39,513 bases of DNA from Methylobacterium segetis (GTDB lineage: Bacteria; Pseudomonadota; Alphaproteobacteria; Rhizobiales; Beijerinckiaceae), in the NCBI RefSeq assembly GCF_004348265.1, contig NZ_SMNT01000057.1, positions 1 through 39,513 on the forward strand, in the 5' to 3' direction. This document shows positions 23,352 through 34,689 of the stretch, in pieces. The position numbers and the translations under genes were made by a program. The stretch's first letter is position 1, and every line of letters starts with the position of its first letter. The notes under the pieces were generated by a model. The model did no database searches. It saw only the letters and a program-made list of their open reading frames with translations, and was not told the origin of the DNA.

Positions 23352-24278
23352 ATGAGTGTCGTTCGGCGGTTTCTCGTGGCACCGTCCCTGGTGCGTCTGA
23401 TCCGCAAGGAACGCGGTGGATCCCGTATCACCGAGGGCTACTTCGCCCCCCAGGCCGGGCGCACCTCCTTCGTGCGGGTCGACGGGCAGCAATGCCACCT
23501 GATCCTCGTCACGGCGGGCCAGGACGGGAGCACGAGCGAGGAGCGCACCGACGTGCCGCGCGCCCACGGCGACGCCCTTCTCGACGTCTGCACCGGCAAG
23601 GCCGCCTACGACCGGACCACGGTCAACGTGAACGGCCGCGAGGTCCGCATCGACCGCTACGTCAGCCCCGGCAGCCTCGACCTGATCAGCGTCGCCTTCG
23701 ACAACGAGAACGACGCCAACGGCTTCGTGGCGCCCGTCTGGTTCGGCCGCGAGGTCTCGCAGGACGCCGCCTACGAGCGGCACACGGTGGCGCTGCAGGG
23801 TCCCCCGCAGGCCGGCGAGATCAACGTCAACAACGCCGCCCTCGACGCGGTGCTCGACCTGATCGAGCCCCGCTTCGGCTTCGGCCGCTACAACGCCCCG
23901 AAGGCCGCGGAGGGCCGCCCGGCCGAGGGAAAGTCCGGTGAGGACGACGGCGTGGTGAACGCGCTTCGCCGCATCGCGGGCACCGGCGCTCCGGCCGCCG
24001 CGCCGGTCGCGGCCGCCGCCGTCGTCGCCGCGACCCCCGCACCCGAGGCCGCCGCTTCGGAGCCGGATCCGGAGCCCGAGGCGCCCGCTGCCGAGGAGCC
24101 CGAGACCGCACAAGGCGACGCGCGCATCGACGACGTGATCGAGAGCCTGTCCCAGGCGCTCGGCGCTGCGATCCAGCCGCCGCAGGACGCGCAGAACGAG
24201 CCCGCCCGCGAGGAGGACCCGACCTCCGCCTTCGAGCGCTGGACCGTCCGCCCCCGCCGGACGCAGCAGCAGAACTGA
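23352..24278 (+). CDS. Degenerate CYTH-domain protein with disordered C-terminal tail
   Basis: Residues 1-155 look like a CYTH domain (inorganic triphosphatase / class IV adenylate cyclase fold): RRFLVAPS at the start, RITEGYF, an AYDRTTVNV segment, REVRIDRYVSPGSLDLI, and the strongly conserved-looking VWFGREVSQDAAYERHTVAL near residues 135-154. The usual N-terminal ExExK (EIERKFLV) is replaced by SVVRRFLV. Other acidic and basic tunnel residues, such as the Glu of the EVDV strand, also appear lost, so triphosphate hydrolysis is doubtful. Residues about 180-308 are Ala/Pro/Glu-rich and probably disordered. The ATG at 23352 has GGAGG 6 nt upstream. Fold assignment is by eye; the function is unknown. 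Confidence 0.65.
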   Translation: MSVVRRFLVAPSLVRLIRKERGGSRITEGYFAPQAGRTSFVRVDGQQCHLILVTAGQDGSTSEERTDVPRAHGDALLDVCTGKAAYDRTTVNVNGREVRIDRYVSPGSLDLISVAFDNENDANGFVAPVWFGREVSQDAAYERHTVALQGPPQAGEINVNNAALDAVLDLIEPRFGFGRYNAPKAAEGRPAEGKSGEDDGVVNALRRIAGTGAPAAAPVAAAAVVAATPAPEAAASEPDPEPEAPAAEEPETAQGDARIDDVIESLSQALGAAIQPPQDAQNEPAREEDPTSAFERWTVRPRRTQQQN

Positions 24279-24323
24279 CGCCGACGCGCGAGGCACCCGA
24301 CGCCTCGCCGCGCTGAAACCTCT

Positions 24324-24364
24324 GGGGATCTTCGCGGCGGGCCGCTGCCCGCGCGAGGATCCCC
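24324..24364. terminator. Long hairpin between convergent CYTH and L,D-transpeptidase genes
   Basis: GGGGATCTTCGCG at the left pairs with CGCGAGGATCCCC at the right, 13 bp with one G-T wobble. After a bulged G, five more pairs enclose a CGCT tetraloop. It is the strongest hairpin in this gap and could act on both strands as a transcript end, although the T-tract is missing on both. Confidence 0.5.
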
Positions 24365-24453
24365 GAGGATGCGGGACCTCGGTCCCCGAGCCCCGTTCGG
24401 CCCGCATCGCGGAAGCCCGGCCGGGGCCTTGCCTGCGCCGGGTCCGCTCCCGC

Positions 24454-24882
24454 TCAGTTCCGGATCAGGATCCGCGCCCCGCCGAAGACCTGCGTGAGCC
24501 GGAACAGCGTGCGGGCGTTGCCGGGGCTCAGCCGGATGCAGCCGTGGCTCGCGCGGCGCCCGAGATGGCCCACCGCATAGGTGCCGTGGATCGCGTAACC
24601 CCCGCGGAAGAACATCGCGTGCGGCATCGGCGAGCCGTGATATTTCCGCGACCGCCACATCGGCGCCATCAGCCCGACCCGGTAGCTGCCGTTCGGGGTG
24701 ACGAAGCCGGACCGCGCCGTCGAGACGGGCCAGTCATAGGCCAGCATCCCGTCGACATAGACCCGCATGCGCTGGCTCGACTGGTCGATGCGGGCGACGA
24801 TCCCGGCGAGGGCCGGCTCGCCGGCCGCCAGGACGAGGAGGACCGCCAGGGCGGCGTTCCGCAGGGCGCGAGGGAGTGTCAC
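24454..24882 (-). CDS. L,D-transpeptidase (YkuD domain)
   Basis: The protein should cross-link peptidoglycan peptides (3-3 links) or attach proteins to it in the periplasm. Starting at GTG 24882 gives 142 residues with a signal peptide (residues 1-27: basic start, LAVLLVLAAG core, PALAG cleavage region) and one YkuD domain carrying YAIHGTYAVG and the catalytic motif SHGCIRLSPGNA with nucleophile Cys115. A longer frame back to a TTG at 25041 exists, but it would bury the signal peptide behind an Arg-rich leader and is not accepted. The gene is divergent from dctA across a 226-bp gap. Confidence 0.9.
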   Translation of the reverse strand: MTLPRALRNAALAVLLVLAAGEPALAGIVARIDQSSQRMRVYVDGMLAYDWPVSTARSGFVTPNGSYRVGLMAPMWRSRKYHGSPMPHAMFFRGGYAIHGTYAVGHLGRRASHGCIRLSPGNARTLFRLTQVFGGARILIRN

Positions 24883-25108
24883 GGGTCGGCTCGTCTCTTC
24901 GCGGCGACCGCGGTCGGGCCGCCTCGACCTTGAGTGCGACCGGCCCGTCGACTTGGGAAGATCGTCTCCCCCGAGATCGACAGATTTTGTAACGTTTGTG
25001 CGGAGTGGGACTACCGAGAGCGAGTTGAGCGTCCGCCGCAACTTCGCTAGCGTCTCGAAAAACCGAGATCAGGAAGGGCGCGCTTCTCGGCGCGCACGGG
25101 TGAGGGAC

Positions 25109-26503
25109 ATGGCCCAGGCGACGACCCCCACAGCACCGGCGACGGCTGCGCCCGCGACCGCAGGCGAACCCTGGTACAAGGTCCTCTACATCCAGGTGCT
25201 GATCGCGATCGCGCTCGGCATCGCGGTGGGCTACTTCTACCCCGAGTTCGGCAAGTCGCTGAAATGGCTCGGCGATGCCTTCGTGGCCCTGATCAAGATG
25301 ATGATCGCGCCGATCATCTTCTGCACCATCGTCCACGGCATCGCCTCGATCGGCGACCTGAAGAAGGTCGGCCGCGTCGGCCTGAAGGCGCTGATCTATT
25401 TCGAGGTGGTCTCGACCATCGCGCTGCTGATCGGCGTCCTCGTCGGCGAGATCATCCAGCCCGGCGCCGATTTCCACGCCGACCCGTCCAAGCTCGACGC
25501 CAGCAAGGTCGCGACCTACGCGAGCAAGGCGGCCGCCGATTCGACGGTGGCCCACATCATGGCGCTGATCCCGAAGAGCTTCTTCGACGCCTTCGCCACC
25601 GGCGACCTGCTGCAGGTTCTGCTGATCTCGATCCTCACCGGCGTCGTCGTCACCGGCATGGGCGCGAAGGCCGACGGCATCGCCCACGCCATCGACACGG
25701 CGGGTCAGGTCTTCTTCCGCATCATCGGGCTCATCGTGAAGCTCGCCCCCCTCGGTGCCTTCGGCGCCATGGCCTTCACCATCGGCGAGTACGGCATCCA
25801 GAAGGTCGTCGACCTCGCCTGGCTCGTCGGCACCTTCTACGTCACGGCGCTGCTCTTCGTGATCGTGGTGCTCGGCGGCATCGCGCGGTTCGCCGGCTTC
25901 TCGATCTTCCGCTTCCTCGCCTTCATCAAGGACGAGCTGCTCATCGTGCTCGGCACCTCCTCCTCCGAGACCGTGCTGCCGCACATGATGACGAAGATGC
26001 GCCGCCTCGGCTGCTCGGATTCCGTCGTCGGCCTCGTCATCCCGACCGGCTACTCGTTCAACCTCGACGGCACGAACATCTACATGACGCTGGCGACGCT
26101 GTTCCTGGCGCAGGCCGTCGGCGCCGACCTCTCGATCGGCCAGTACGCGACGATCATCATCGTCGCGATGCTGACCTCGAAGGGCGCCTCCGGCGTCACC
26201 GGGGCCGGCTTCATCACGCTGGCCGCGACGCTCGCGGCGATCCCGAACAACCCCGTCCCGGTCGCCGCGATGACGCTGGTGCTCGGCATCGACAAGTTCA
26301 TGTCGGAGTGCCGCGCCCTCACGAACCTCGTCGGCAACGGCGTCGCCTGCGTCGTCGTCAGCCGCTGGGAGGGCGAACTCGACGCCACCAAGCTCCGGGA
26401 GGTGATGGCGCACCCGGTCGCGATCGGCACCCACATCTCGGACGAATCCCCCGAGCCGATGGACACGAGCGAGCACGCCCCGAAGGTGGCCGCCGCGCAG
26501 TAG
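25109..26503 (+). CDS. dctA: C4-dicarboxylate:cation symporter DctA
   Basis: DctA imports succinate, fumarate, malate and related acids with H+ or Na+. The 464-residue protein belongs to the DAACS family. It has eight helices and two re-entrant loops, with IKMMIAPIIFCTIVHGIA, LGTSSSETVLPHMM (first hairpin, serine-rich), VIPTGYSFNLDGTNIYMT (substrate/cation site), MLTSKGASGVTGAGFITLA (second hairpin) and the ending DKFMSECRALTNLVGNGVA. The ATG at 25109 has GAGGG just upstream. The N-terminal Ala/Thr/Pro stretch (residues 2-18) is variable. It may also carry malonate, given the malonate genes nearby, but that is speculation. Confidence 0.94.
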   Translation: MAQATTPTAPATAAPATAGEPWYKVLYIQVLIAIALGIAVGYFYPEFGKSLKWLGDAFVALIKMMIAPIIFCTIVHGIASIGDLKKVGRVGLKALIYFEVVSTIALLIGVLVGEIIQPGADFHADPSKLDASKVATYASKAAADSTVAHIMALIPKSFFDAFATGDLLQVLLISILTGVVVTGMGAKADGIAHAIDTAGQVFFRIIGLIVKLAPLGAFGAMAFTIGEYGIQKVVDLAWLVGTFYVTALLFVIVVLGGIARFAGFSIFRFLAFIKDELLIVLGTSSSETVLPHMMTKMRRLGCSDSVVGLVIPTGYSFNLDGTNIYMTLATLFLAQAVGADLSIGQYATIIIVAMLTSKGASGVTGAGFITLAATLAAIPNNPVPVAAMTLVLGIDKFMSECRALTNLVGNGVACVVVSRWEGELDATKLREVMAHPVAIGTHISDESPEPMDTSEHAPKVAAAQ

Positions 26504-26509
26504 GGCGGC

Positions 26510-27424
26510 GTGGGCGCGGAGACCCTTCGCCTCGGCATCGACCTCGGCGGCACCAAGATCGCCGGCATCGTCCTCGATCGGGCCGGCCGGACCCTGGCCG
26601 AGGGCCGGATCGCTTCGCCGCGGGGCGAGTACGCGGCGACGGTCCGGGCCGTCGCGGGCCTCGTCGCTCGCCTCGAGGCGGAGGCGGACGGCCCCTGCAG
26701 CGTCGGCATCGGCATGCCGGGCGCGATCTCGGCCCGCACGGGCCTGATCAAGAACGCGAACTCGACCTGGCTGAACGGGCGCCCCTTCGCCGCCGACCTC
26801 GTGGCCGCGCTCGGGCAGCCGGTGCGGGTCGAGAACGACGCCAACTGCCTCGCCGTCTCGGAGGCGGTCGACGGCGCGGGCGCCGGCGCCGAACTCGTCT
26901 GGGCCATCATCCTGGGCACCGGGGTCGGCTCCGGCATCGCCATCCGGGGACGGGTTCTGTCGGGGCGCGACCGCATCGCGGGGGAGTGGGGGCACAACCC
27001 GCTTCCGGCGCCCCGCGACGAGGAGCGGCCGGGTCCCGCCTGCTATTGCGGACGCCGCGGCTGCATCGAGACCTTCCTCTCCGGGCCGGGCCTCTCCGCC
27101 GACCATGCCCGCCGCACCGGAGAGGCGCTGACCGGCGAGGCAATCGTCTCGGCCTCGCGCGCCGGCGATGCGGATGCGCGGGCCACCCTCGCCGCCTATC
27201 TCGACCGGATGGGCCGGGCTGTCGCGCACGTCGTCAACATCCTCGACCCCGACATGATCGTCATCGGCGGCGGCCTCTCGCGGGTGCCGGAATTGCTGGC
27301 GGGCCTGCCGGCCGCCACCGCGCCCCACGTCTTCTCGGACGCGTTCGACACGCCGATCCGCCCGAGCCTGCACGGGGACGCCTCGGGCGTGCGGGGCGCG
27401 GCGTGGCTCTGGAACGAGGTTTGA
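26510..27424 (+). CDS. ROK-family sugar kinase
   Basis: This 304-residue protein is a ROK-family hexokinase-like enzyme (fructokinase, glucokinase or N-acetylglucosamine kinase type). It has the phosphate-1 motif GIDLGGTKIAG, a GIGMPGAIS loop, the catalytic aspartate region VRVENDANCLAVSE, the ATP motif ILGTGVGSGI, the ROK signature leading into WGHNPLP and a zinc-binding CYCGRRGC (Cys178, Cys180, Cys185), followed by IVIGGGLS. The layout resembles bacterial N-acetylglucosamine kinases and fructokinases; substrate not assigned. The start is GTG at 26510, 6 bp after dctA, with no strong ribosome-binding site, suggesting co-transcription and perhaps coupling. Confidence 0.88.
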   Translation: MGAETLRLGIDLGGTKIAGIVLDRAGRTLAEGRIASPRGEYAATVRAVAGLVARLEAEADGPCSVGIGMPGAISARTGLIKNANSTWLNGRPFAADLVAALGQPVRVENDANCLAVSEAVDGAGAGAELVWAIILGTGVGSGIAIRGRVLSGRDRIAGEWGHNPLPAPRDEERPGPACYCGRRGCIETFLSGPGLSADHARRTGEALTGEAIVSASRAGDADARATLAAYLDRMGRAVAHVVNILDPDMIVIGGGLSRVPELLAGLPAATAPHVFSDAFDTPIRPSLHGDASGVRGAAWLWNEV

Positions 27425-27463
27425 CGTGCATCGCGAATAGCCCTTGCCAACGGCTTTCTGCGC

Positions 27464-27483
27464 ACATAAAGATATCTTTATGT
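27464..27483 (+). promoter_or_regulatory. Perfect 20-bp palindromic operator overlapping the regulator start codon
   Basis: ACATAAAGATATCTTTATGT is a perfect inverted repeat, strikingly AT-rich for this genome. The ATG at 27480 lies within its right arm. It resembles, from memory, the sites recognised by SahR-type ArsR-family regulators that control methionine-cycle genes in Proteobacteria, and it sits before exactly such a regulator and metF-metH. Autoregulation in response to S-adenosylhomocysteine is inferred. Confidence 0.75.
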
Positions 27484-28496
27484 CTCAAGAGCGCTCCATA
27501 GCGGCAGCTCCGGTCCCTTTCGCGGACGCCCTCGGCGTCCTGCGGGCGGCGGCCGAGGAGACGCGCCTGCGCATCCTCGCGCTCCTGTCCGAGGGCGAGC
27601 TCTCGGTCTCCGACCTCACCGACATCCTCGGCCAGTCGCAGCCGCGCATCTCGCGCCACCTCAAGCTCCTCGTCGAGGCGGGGCTGATCGAGCGGCACCG
27701 CGAGGGAGCCTGGGCCTTCTTCCGCCTGTGCGAGACCTCCGCCGGCCTCGTCGATCCGCTGCTCGCGGGGCTCGACCGGCATGCGCCCCCGCTCTCGGAG
27801 GATCAGGCCCGCCGCGAGGCGGTGCGGGCGCAGCGCGCGGAAGCCGCGCAGACCTTCTTCGCGCGGCTCGCGCCGAAATGGGACCAGCTCCGCTCGCTCC
27901 ACGTGCCGGAGGCCACCGTCGAGGCGGCCGTGCTCGACGTGCTGGGCCCGCGCCCGATCCAGAGCCTGATCGATCTCGGCACCGGCACGGGCCGGATGCT
28001 CGGCCTCCTCGCCCCGCGTGCGGGCCGCGCCACCGGGCTCGATTCGAGCCACGCCATGCTCTCGGTCGCCCGGGCGAACCTCGAGCGGATGGGCCTCTCG
28101 CGGGTCGACCTGCGCCAGGGCGACATCCATGCGCCCCCCTTCGGCCGCGCCAGCTTCGACCTCGTCGTCGTGCATCAGGTGCTGCACTATCTCGACGATC
28201 CCGCCCGGGCTCTGCGCGAGGCGGGCCGCCTCGTCGCTCCGGGCGGGCGCCTCCTGGTCGTCGATTTCGCGCCCCACGATCTCGAATACCTGCGCGAGTC
28301 GCAGGCCCATCGCCGCCTCGGCTTCGCCGCCGAGCAGGTCTCCGGCTGGCTCGCCGAGGCCGGGCTCGGCGCGGTCGAGACCCGCGATCTCGCCCCGACC
28401 GCGCAGGCCGAGCACCAACTGACCGTCACGCTCTGGCTCGCCGAGGAGAGCCGGGCGGTGCTGGACGGTCTCGCCGACGATCGGGCGGTCGCCTGA
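27480..28496 (+). CDS. ArsR-family regulator fused to a SAM-dependent methyltransferase domain
   Basis: The 338-residue protein joins an ArsR winged-helix domain (about residues 12-95, with ETRLRILALLSEGELSVSDL and the recognition helix QPRISRHLKLLVEAG) to a class I methyltransferase domain (about 115-270, motif I LIDLGTGTGRMLGLLAP, then FDLVVVHQVLHYLDDP and GRLLVVDF). Such fusions are found next to metF/metH and are thought to sense S-adenosylhomocysteine or SAM (SahR-like). No ribosome-binding site precedes ATG 27480 because the operator fills that space, so a leaderless message or a TTG start at 27444 are both possible. Confidence 0.88.
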   Translation: MSQERSIAAAPVPFADALGVLRAAAEETRLRILALLSEGELSVSDLTDILGQSQPRISRHLKLLVEAGLIERHREGAWAFFRLCETSAGLVDPLLAGLDRHAPPLSEDQARREAVRAQRAEAAQTFFARLAPKWDQLRSLHVPEATVEAAVLDVLGPRPIQSLIDLGTGTGRMLGLLAPRAGRATGLDSSHAMLSVARANLERMGLSRVDLRQGDIHAPPFGRASFDLVVVHQVLHYLDDPARALREAGRLVAPGGRLLVVDFAPHDLEYLRESQAHRRLGFAAEQVSGWLAEAGLGAVETRDLAPTAQAEHQLTVTLWLAEESRAVLDGLADDRAVA

Positions 28497-28559
28497 CCGC
28501 CCCTTGAGATGTCAGGGTCCGCTTCGGGCGGGCCGACCAGGAAACACGAGAGGACCGCC

Positions 28560-29477
28560 ATGCCAGCCTCCACCTACCGCGCGAGCCGCGAGGGCTGCCG
28601 CCCGATCCAGGTCTCCTTCGAGTTCTTCCCGCCGAAGACCGAGGAGATGGAGCGGACGCTCTGGTCCTCGATCGAGCGGCTCGCGCCGCTCAACCCGAGC
28701 TTCGTCTCGGTGACCTACGGCGCCGGCGGCTCGACCCGCGAGCGCACCCACAACACGGTCGCCCGCATGGTGCGCGAGACGACCCTGAAGCCCGCCGCCC
28801 ACCTCACCTGCGTCAACGCCACCAAGGGCGAGGTGGACGATGTGGTGCGCTCCTATTGGGACGTCGGCGTGCGCCACATCGTGGCTCTGCGCGGCGACCC
28901 GGCCGAGGGTGTCGGCACGGCCTACGCGCCCCATCCCGGCGGCTACCAGCAGACCTGCGATCTCGTCGCCGGCATCAAGGCCATCGGCGACTTCCAGGTC
29001 TCGGTCTCGGCCTATCCGGAGAAGCATCCGGAGGCCGCCTCGCTCGACGCCGACATCGACGCGCTCAAGGCCAAGGTGGATGCGGGCGCGGACCGGGCCA
29101 TCACGCAGTTCTTCTTCGAGAACGACGTGTATCTCCGCTATGTCGACCGGGTGCGGGCGCGCGGCATCGACATTCCGATCGTGCCGGGCATCCTGCCGGT
29201 GCAGAACTTCAAGCAGGCGGCGAACTTCGCCCGCCGCACCGGCGCCTCGGTGCCCGAGTGGCTCGCCCACCGCTTCGAGGGGCTCGACGACGACGTGGAC
29301 ACCCGCCGCCTGATCGCGGGGGCGGTCGCGGCCGAGCAGGTCCTCGACCTCGTGGATCGCGGCATCCACGACTTCCACTTCTACTCGATGAACCGCGCCG
29401 ATCTCGTCTACGCCATCTGCCATCTGCTGGGCCTGCGGGGCGAGCGCCCCGTGGCGGCGACGCGCGCGGCGGCTTAA
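28560..29477 (+). CDS. metF: Methylenetetrahydrofolate reductase
   Basis: MetF reduces 5,10-methylene-THF to 5-methyl-THF, the methyl donor for MetH, using FAD. The 305-residue TIM-barrel protein shows VSFEFFPPKTEEME at residues 19-32, SVTYGAGGSTRERT, HLTCVNATKGE, RHIVALRGDP, YPEKHPEA, AITQFFFEND and the closing IHDFHFYSMNRADL. The ATG at 28560 has AGAGGA 5-6 nt upstream. An upstream GTG-type extension is not needed. It follows the ArsR-methyltransferase gene after 63 bp and precedes metH, forming a methionine-cycle operon. Confidence 0.95.
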   Translation: MPASTYRASREGCRPIQVSFEFFPPKTEEMERTLWSSIERLAPLNPSFVSVTYGAGGSTRERTHNTVARMVRETTLKPAAHLTCVNATKGEVDDVVRSYWDVGVRHIVALRGDPAEGVGTAYAPHPGGYQQTCDLVAGIKAIGDFQVSVSAYPEKHPEAASLDADIDALKAKVDAGADRAITQFFFENDVYLRYVDRVRARGIDIPIVPGILPVQNFKQAANFARRTGASVPEWLAHRFEGLDDDVDTRRLIAGAVAAEQVLDLVDRGIHDFHFYSMNRADLVYAICHLLGLRGERPVAATRAAA

Positions 29478-29506
29478 GTTTCGAAGATCTCAGCGAGGGG
29501 GAGACG

Positions 29507-29758
29507 ATGGCCGAACCGCAAGACATGATCCTGCCGCTGCTGCGCGAGGTGCGCGGCGATGTCGGCGAGATCCGCGCAGCGATGCGAGAGGGTTTCACGC
29601 GCGTGGATGCCCGCTTCGACAAGCTGGAGCGCCGCTTCGACAACCTCCGCGAGGCGGTCAACGGCGAATCCGTCCTCGGCCGCTACGCGGCGGCCGAGGA
29701 CGAGGAGCGGCTGGAGGCCATCGAGAAGCGTCTCGCGCGGCTCGAAACCCGCTCCTGA
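29507..29758 (+). CDS. Small coiled-coil protein between metF and metH
   Basis: This 83-residue protein is strongly charged and predicted helical. Two heptad stretches, LLREVRGDVGEIRAAMREGF (residues 11-30) and FDKLERRFDNLREAV, are separated from a third (DEERLEAIEKRLARLE) by a short linker, so a homo-oligomeric coiled coil is likely. GAGGGGGAG lies 4-5 nt before the ATG, supporting translation. It starts 29 bp after metF and is in the same direction as metH. Similar small proteins occur as orphan ORFs in many alphaproteobacteria. I do not recognise a function, and there is no signal or membrane segment. Confidence 0.7.
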   Translation: MAEPQDMILPLLREVRGDVGEIRAAMREGFTRVDARFDKLERRFDNLREAVNGESVLGRYAAAEDEERLEAIEKRLARLETRS

Positions 29759-29773
29759 CACCCGAACCATTCT

Positions 29774-29877
29774 CTCCTCTCCCTCACGGGGAGGAGCCGG
29801 AGGTGGGGTCGCAGAACAGGCATCGCCAAGCCTAACGCAGCACGACCCCCGCCCCCGACCCCTCCCCGCCCGGGGAG
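29774..29877. repeat. Second paired-palindrome element, upstream of metH
   Basis: Two GC-rich inverted repeats are present: CTCCTC(T)CCC with GGGGAGGAG (29774-29796, one bulge), and the perfect 7-bp CTCCCCG with CGGGGAG (29862-29877). GGGGTCG and CGACCCC between them form an additional stem. Arrangement and spacing (centres about 85 bp apart) resemble the element at 1144-1256 (centres about 91 bp apart). It fills most of the 148 bp between the coiled-coil gene and metH. Confidence 0.65.
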
Positions 29878-29906
29878 CGGGATGCCCGCACAATCCGAGA
29901 GACCCG

Positions 29907-33659
<3,753 letters not shown>

Positions 33660-33665
33660 GGGCAT

Positions 33666-33742
33666 GTGCGCTCGGTGCGCACGGGATAGCTGCCCATGGG
33701 ATAGCTGCCCATGGGATAGCTGCTCATGGGATAGCTGCTCAT
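33666..33742. repeat. Four 15-bp tandem repeats plus a small hairpin downstream of metH
   Basis: The unit GGGATAGCTGCCCAT is repeated at 33683-33697 and 33698-33712; two further copies with CTCAT endings are at 33713-33727 and 33728-33742. Just before them GTGCGC and GCGCAC (33666-33682) form a hairpin. The units have no spacers and start 23 bp after the metH stop. Each junction forms CCATGGG or TCATGGG, so every unit contains ATG GGA TAG. Confidence 0.9.
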
Positions 33743-33818
33743 GCGGGCGGCCTGTGGCCGGCCTGCGCTTGACCGCGCCCACGGCCCCGCTTCAATGCGC
33801 GGGCGAAGCGGGCGCGGG

Positions 33819-34265
33819 ATGGCGATGACAGGCATGCGGCTCATACCGGTTCTCGCCCTCGGCCTGTCGGTCGCGGGCTGCACCGGCTTCTCCTACATCT
33901 CGAAGACCTACGTGAGCCTGACGCCTCAGGTCGTCACGATCGGCTGCAACGAACCCTACGAGGTCTACGACCAGCGCCAGCAGCGCCGGATGCTGATCGT
34001 CTCGGACGCCCTGCGGGAAGTGACGGGCTGCGGCATCGGCGACCGCTATGCCGGGCGCGACCCCGCCGCGAGCCGCACCGAGCGCTTCCGCCTCGCGGCC
34101 CGCACCTACCTCGACGAGACCGTGCGCGAGGATTGCCGGATCACCGGCGAGACGATCTTCACGGACCTGCAGACCGAGTTCGCCTATACCTGCGCGGGCC
34201 CGGTCGAGCCCCGCGGCACGCGCGTGCCCCGCCTGCCCGGCCGCCGCGACGTCGGCGTGCGCTGA
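33819..34265 (+). CDS. Putative lipoprotein
   Basis: This 148-residue protein begins with a lipoprotein signal, MRLIPVLALGLSVAGC, with the lipobox VAGC placing the lipidated cysteine about 21 residues from the chosen start. The mature part is polar and contains four more cysteines in the segments IGCNEPYEVYD, VTGCGIGDRY, REDCRITGE and YTCAGPV, which could form disulfides in the periplasm. I do not recognise the family. The start could be any of three closely spaced ATGs (33819, 33825, 33834); all leave the signal intact. Confidence 0.75.
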   Translation: MAMTGMRLIPVLALGLSVAGCTGFSYISKTYVSLTPQVVTIGCNEPYEVYDQRQQRRMLIVSDALREVTGCGIGDRYAGRDPAASRTERFRLAARTYLDETVREDCRITGETIFTDLQTEFAYTCAGPVEPRGTRVPRLPGRRDVGVR

Positions 34266-34269
34266 GGCC

Positions 34270-34500
34270 CTATTCCCCGCTCGGCGGGTGCGGGAAGGTC
34301 CGCTCCATCGCGTCGCCGGCGGCGGCGAGGAGCGCGCGGGCGAGGTTGCGGGCCTCGCCCCGGTCGAGATCGAGGATCGCGGTCAGAGGGCGGCCGTCGA
34401 GGTCGTTCAGGCCGAATTCGAGGCGCACCCCGTCCTCGGCGGCGGCGACCGACAGGCTCCAGTCCCGGCTTCTGTCGCGGCTCCTCTCTGATCCGTTCAT
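34270..34500 (-). CDS. Small uncharacterised protein, 76 residues
   Basis: A short Arg/Ser/Asp-rich N-terminus (MNGSERSRDRSRDW) is followed by a compact, beta-then-helix-looking segment, LSVAAAEDGVRLEFGLNDLD and RGEARNLARALLAAAGDAM. I do not recognise it and there is no signal peptide. It converges on the lipoprotein gene (4-bp gap) and is divergent from the Fae homologue. The frame extends much further upstream, but that part lies antisense to the Fae homologue. Supported only by plausible composition and position. Confidence 0.5.
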   Translation of the reverse strand: MNGSERSRDRSRDWSLSVAAAEDGVRLEFGLNDLDGRPLTAILDLDRGEARNLARALLAAAGDAMERTFPHPPSGE

Positions 34501-34657
34501 CGGGCGCGTCTCTGGTCCCACCGGGCATGCCGGTGCCCGTCCTGCATGGCGCATCGCGTGCGGCCTGACCAGCGCCTTCGGGGGAAAGCGGCGCCGGCTC
34601 CGCGCAAAATCGCATGGCTCGTCCGATTGACGCCCCGCCGGAGCCGGTGTTTCTGCG

Positions 34658-34678
34658 CCCTCGTCATAGACGCGAGGG
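34658..34678 (+). promoter_or_regulatory. Hairpin covering the ribosome-binding site of the Fae homologue
   Basis: CCCTCG (34658-34663) pairs with CGAGGG (34673-34678) across a 9-nt loop. The only good Shine-Dalgarno stretch before the ATG at 34690, GAGGGA, lies in the right arm, so translation may be limited until the hairpin opens. Whether the stem matters is inferred. Confidence 0.35.
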
Positions 34679-34689
34679 AATGTCACGCG

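Noticed and set aside
24883..25041. N-terminal extension of the L,D-transpeptidase to a TTG at 25041
   Set aside because: It would place 53 Arg/Ser-rich residues before a normal signal peptide; the GTG at 24882 gives a standard exported protein.
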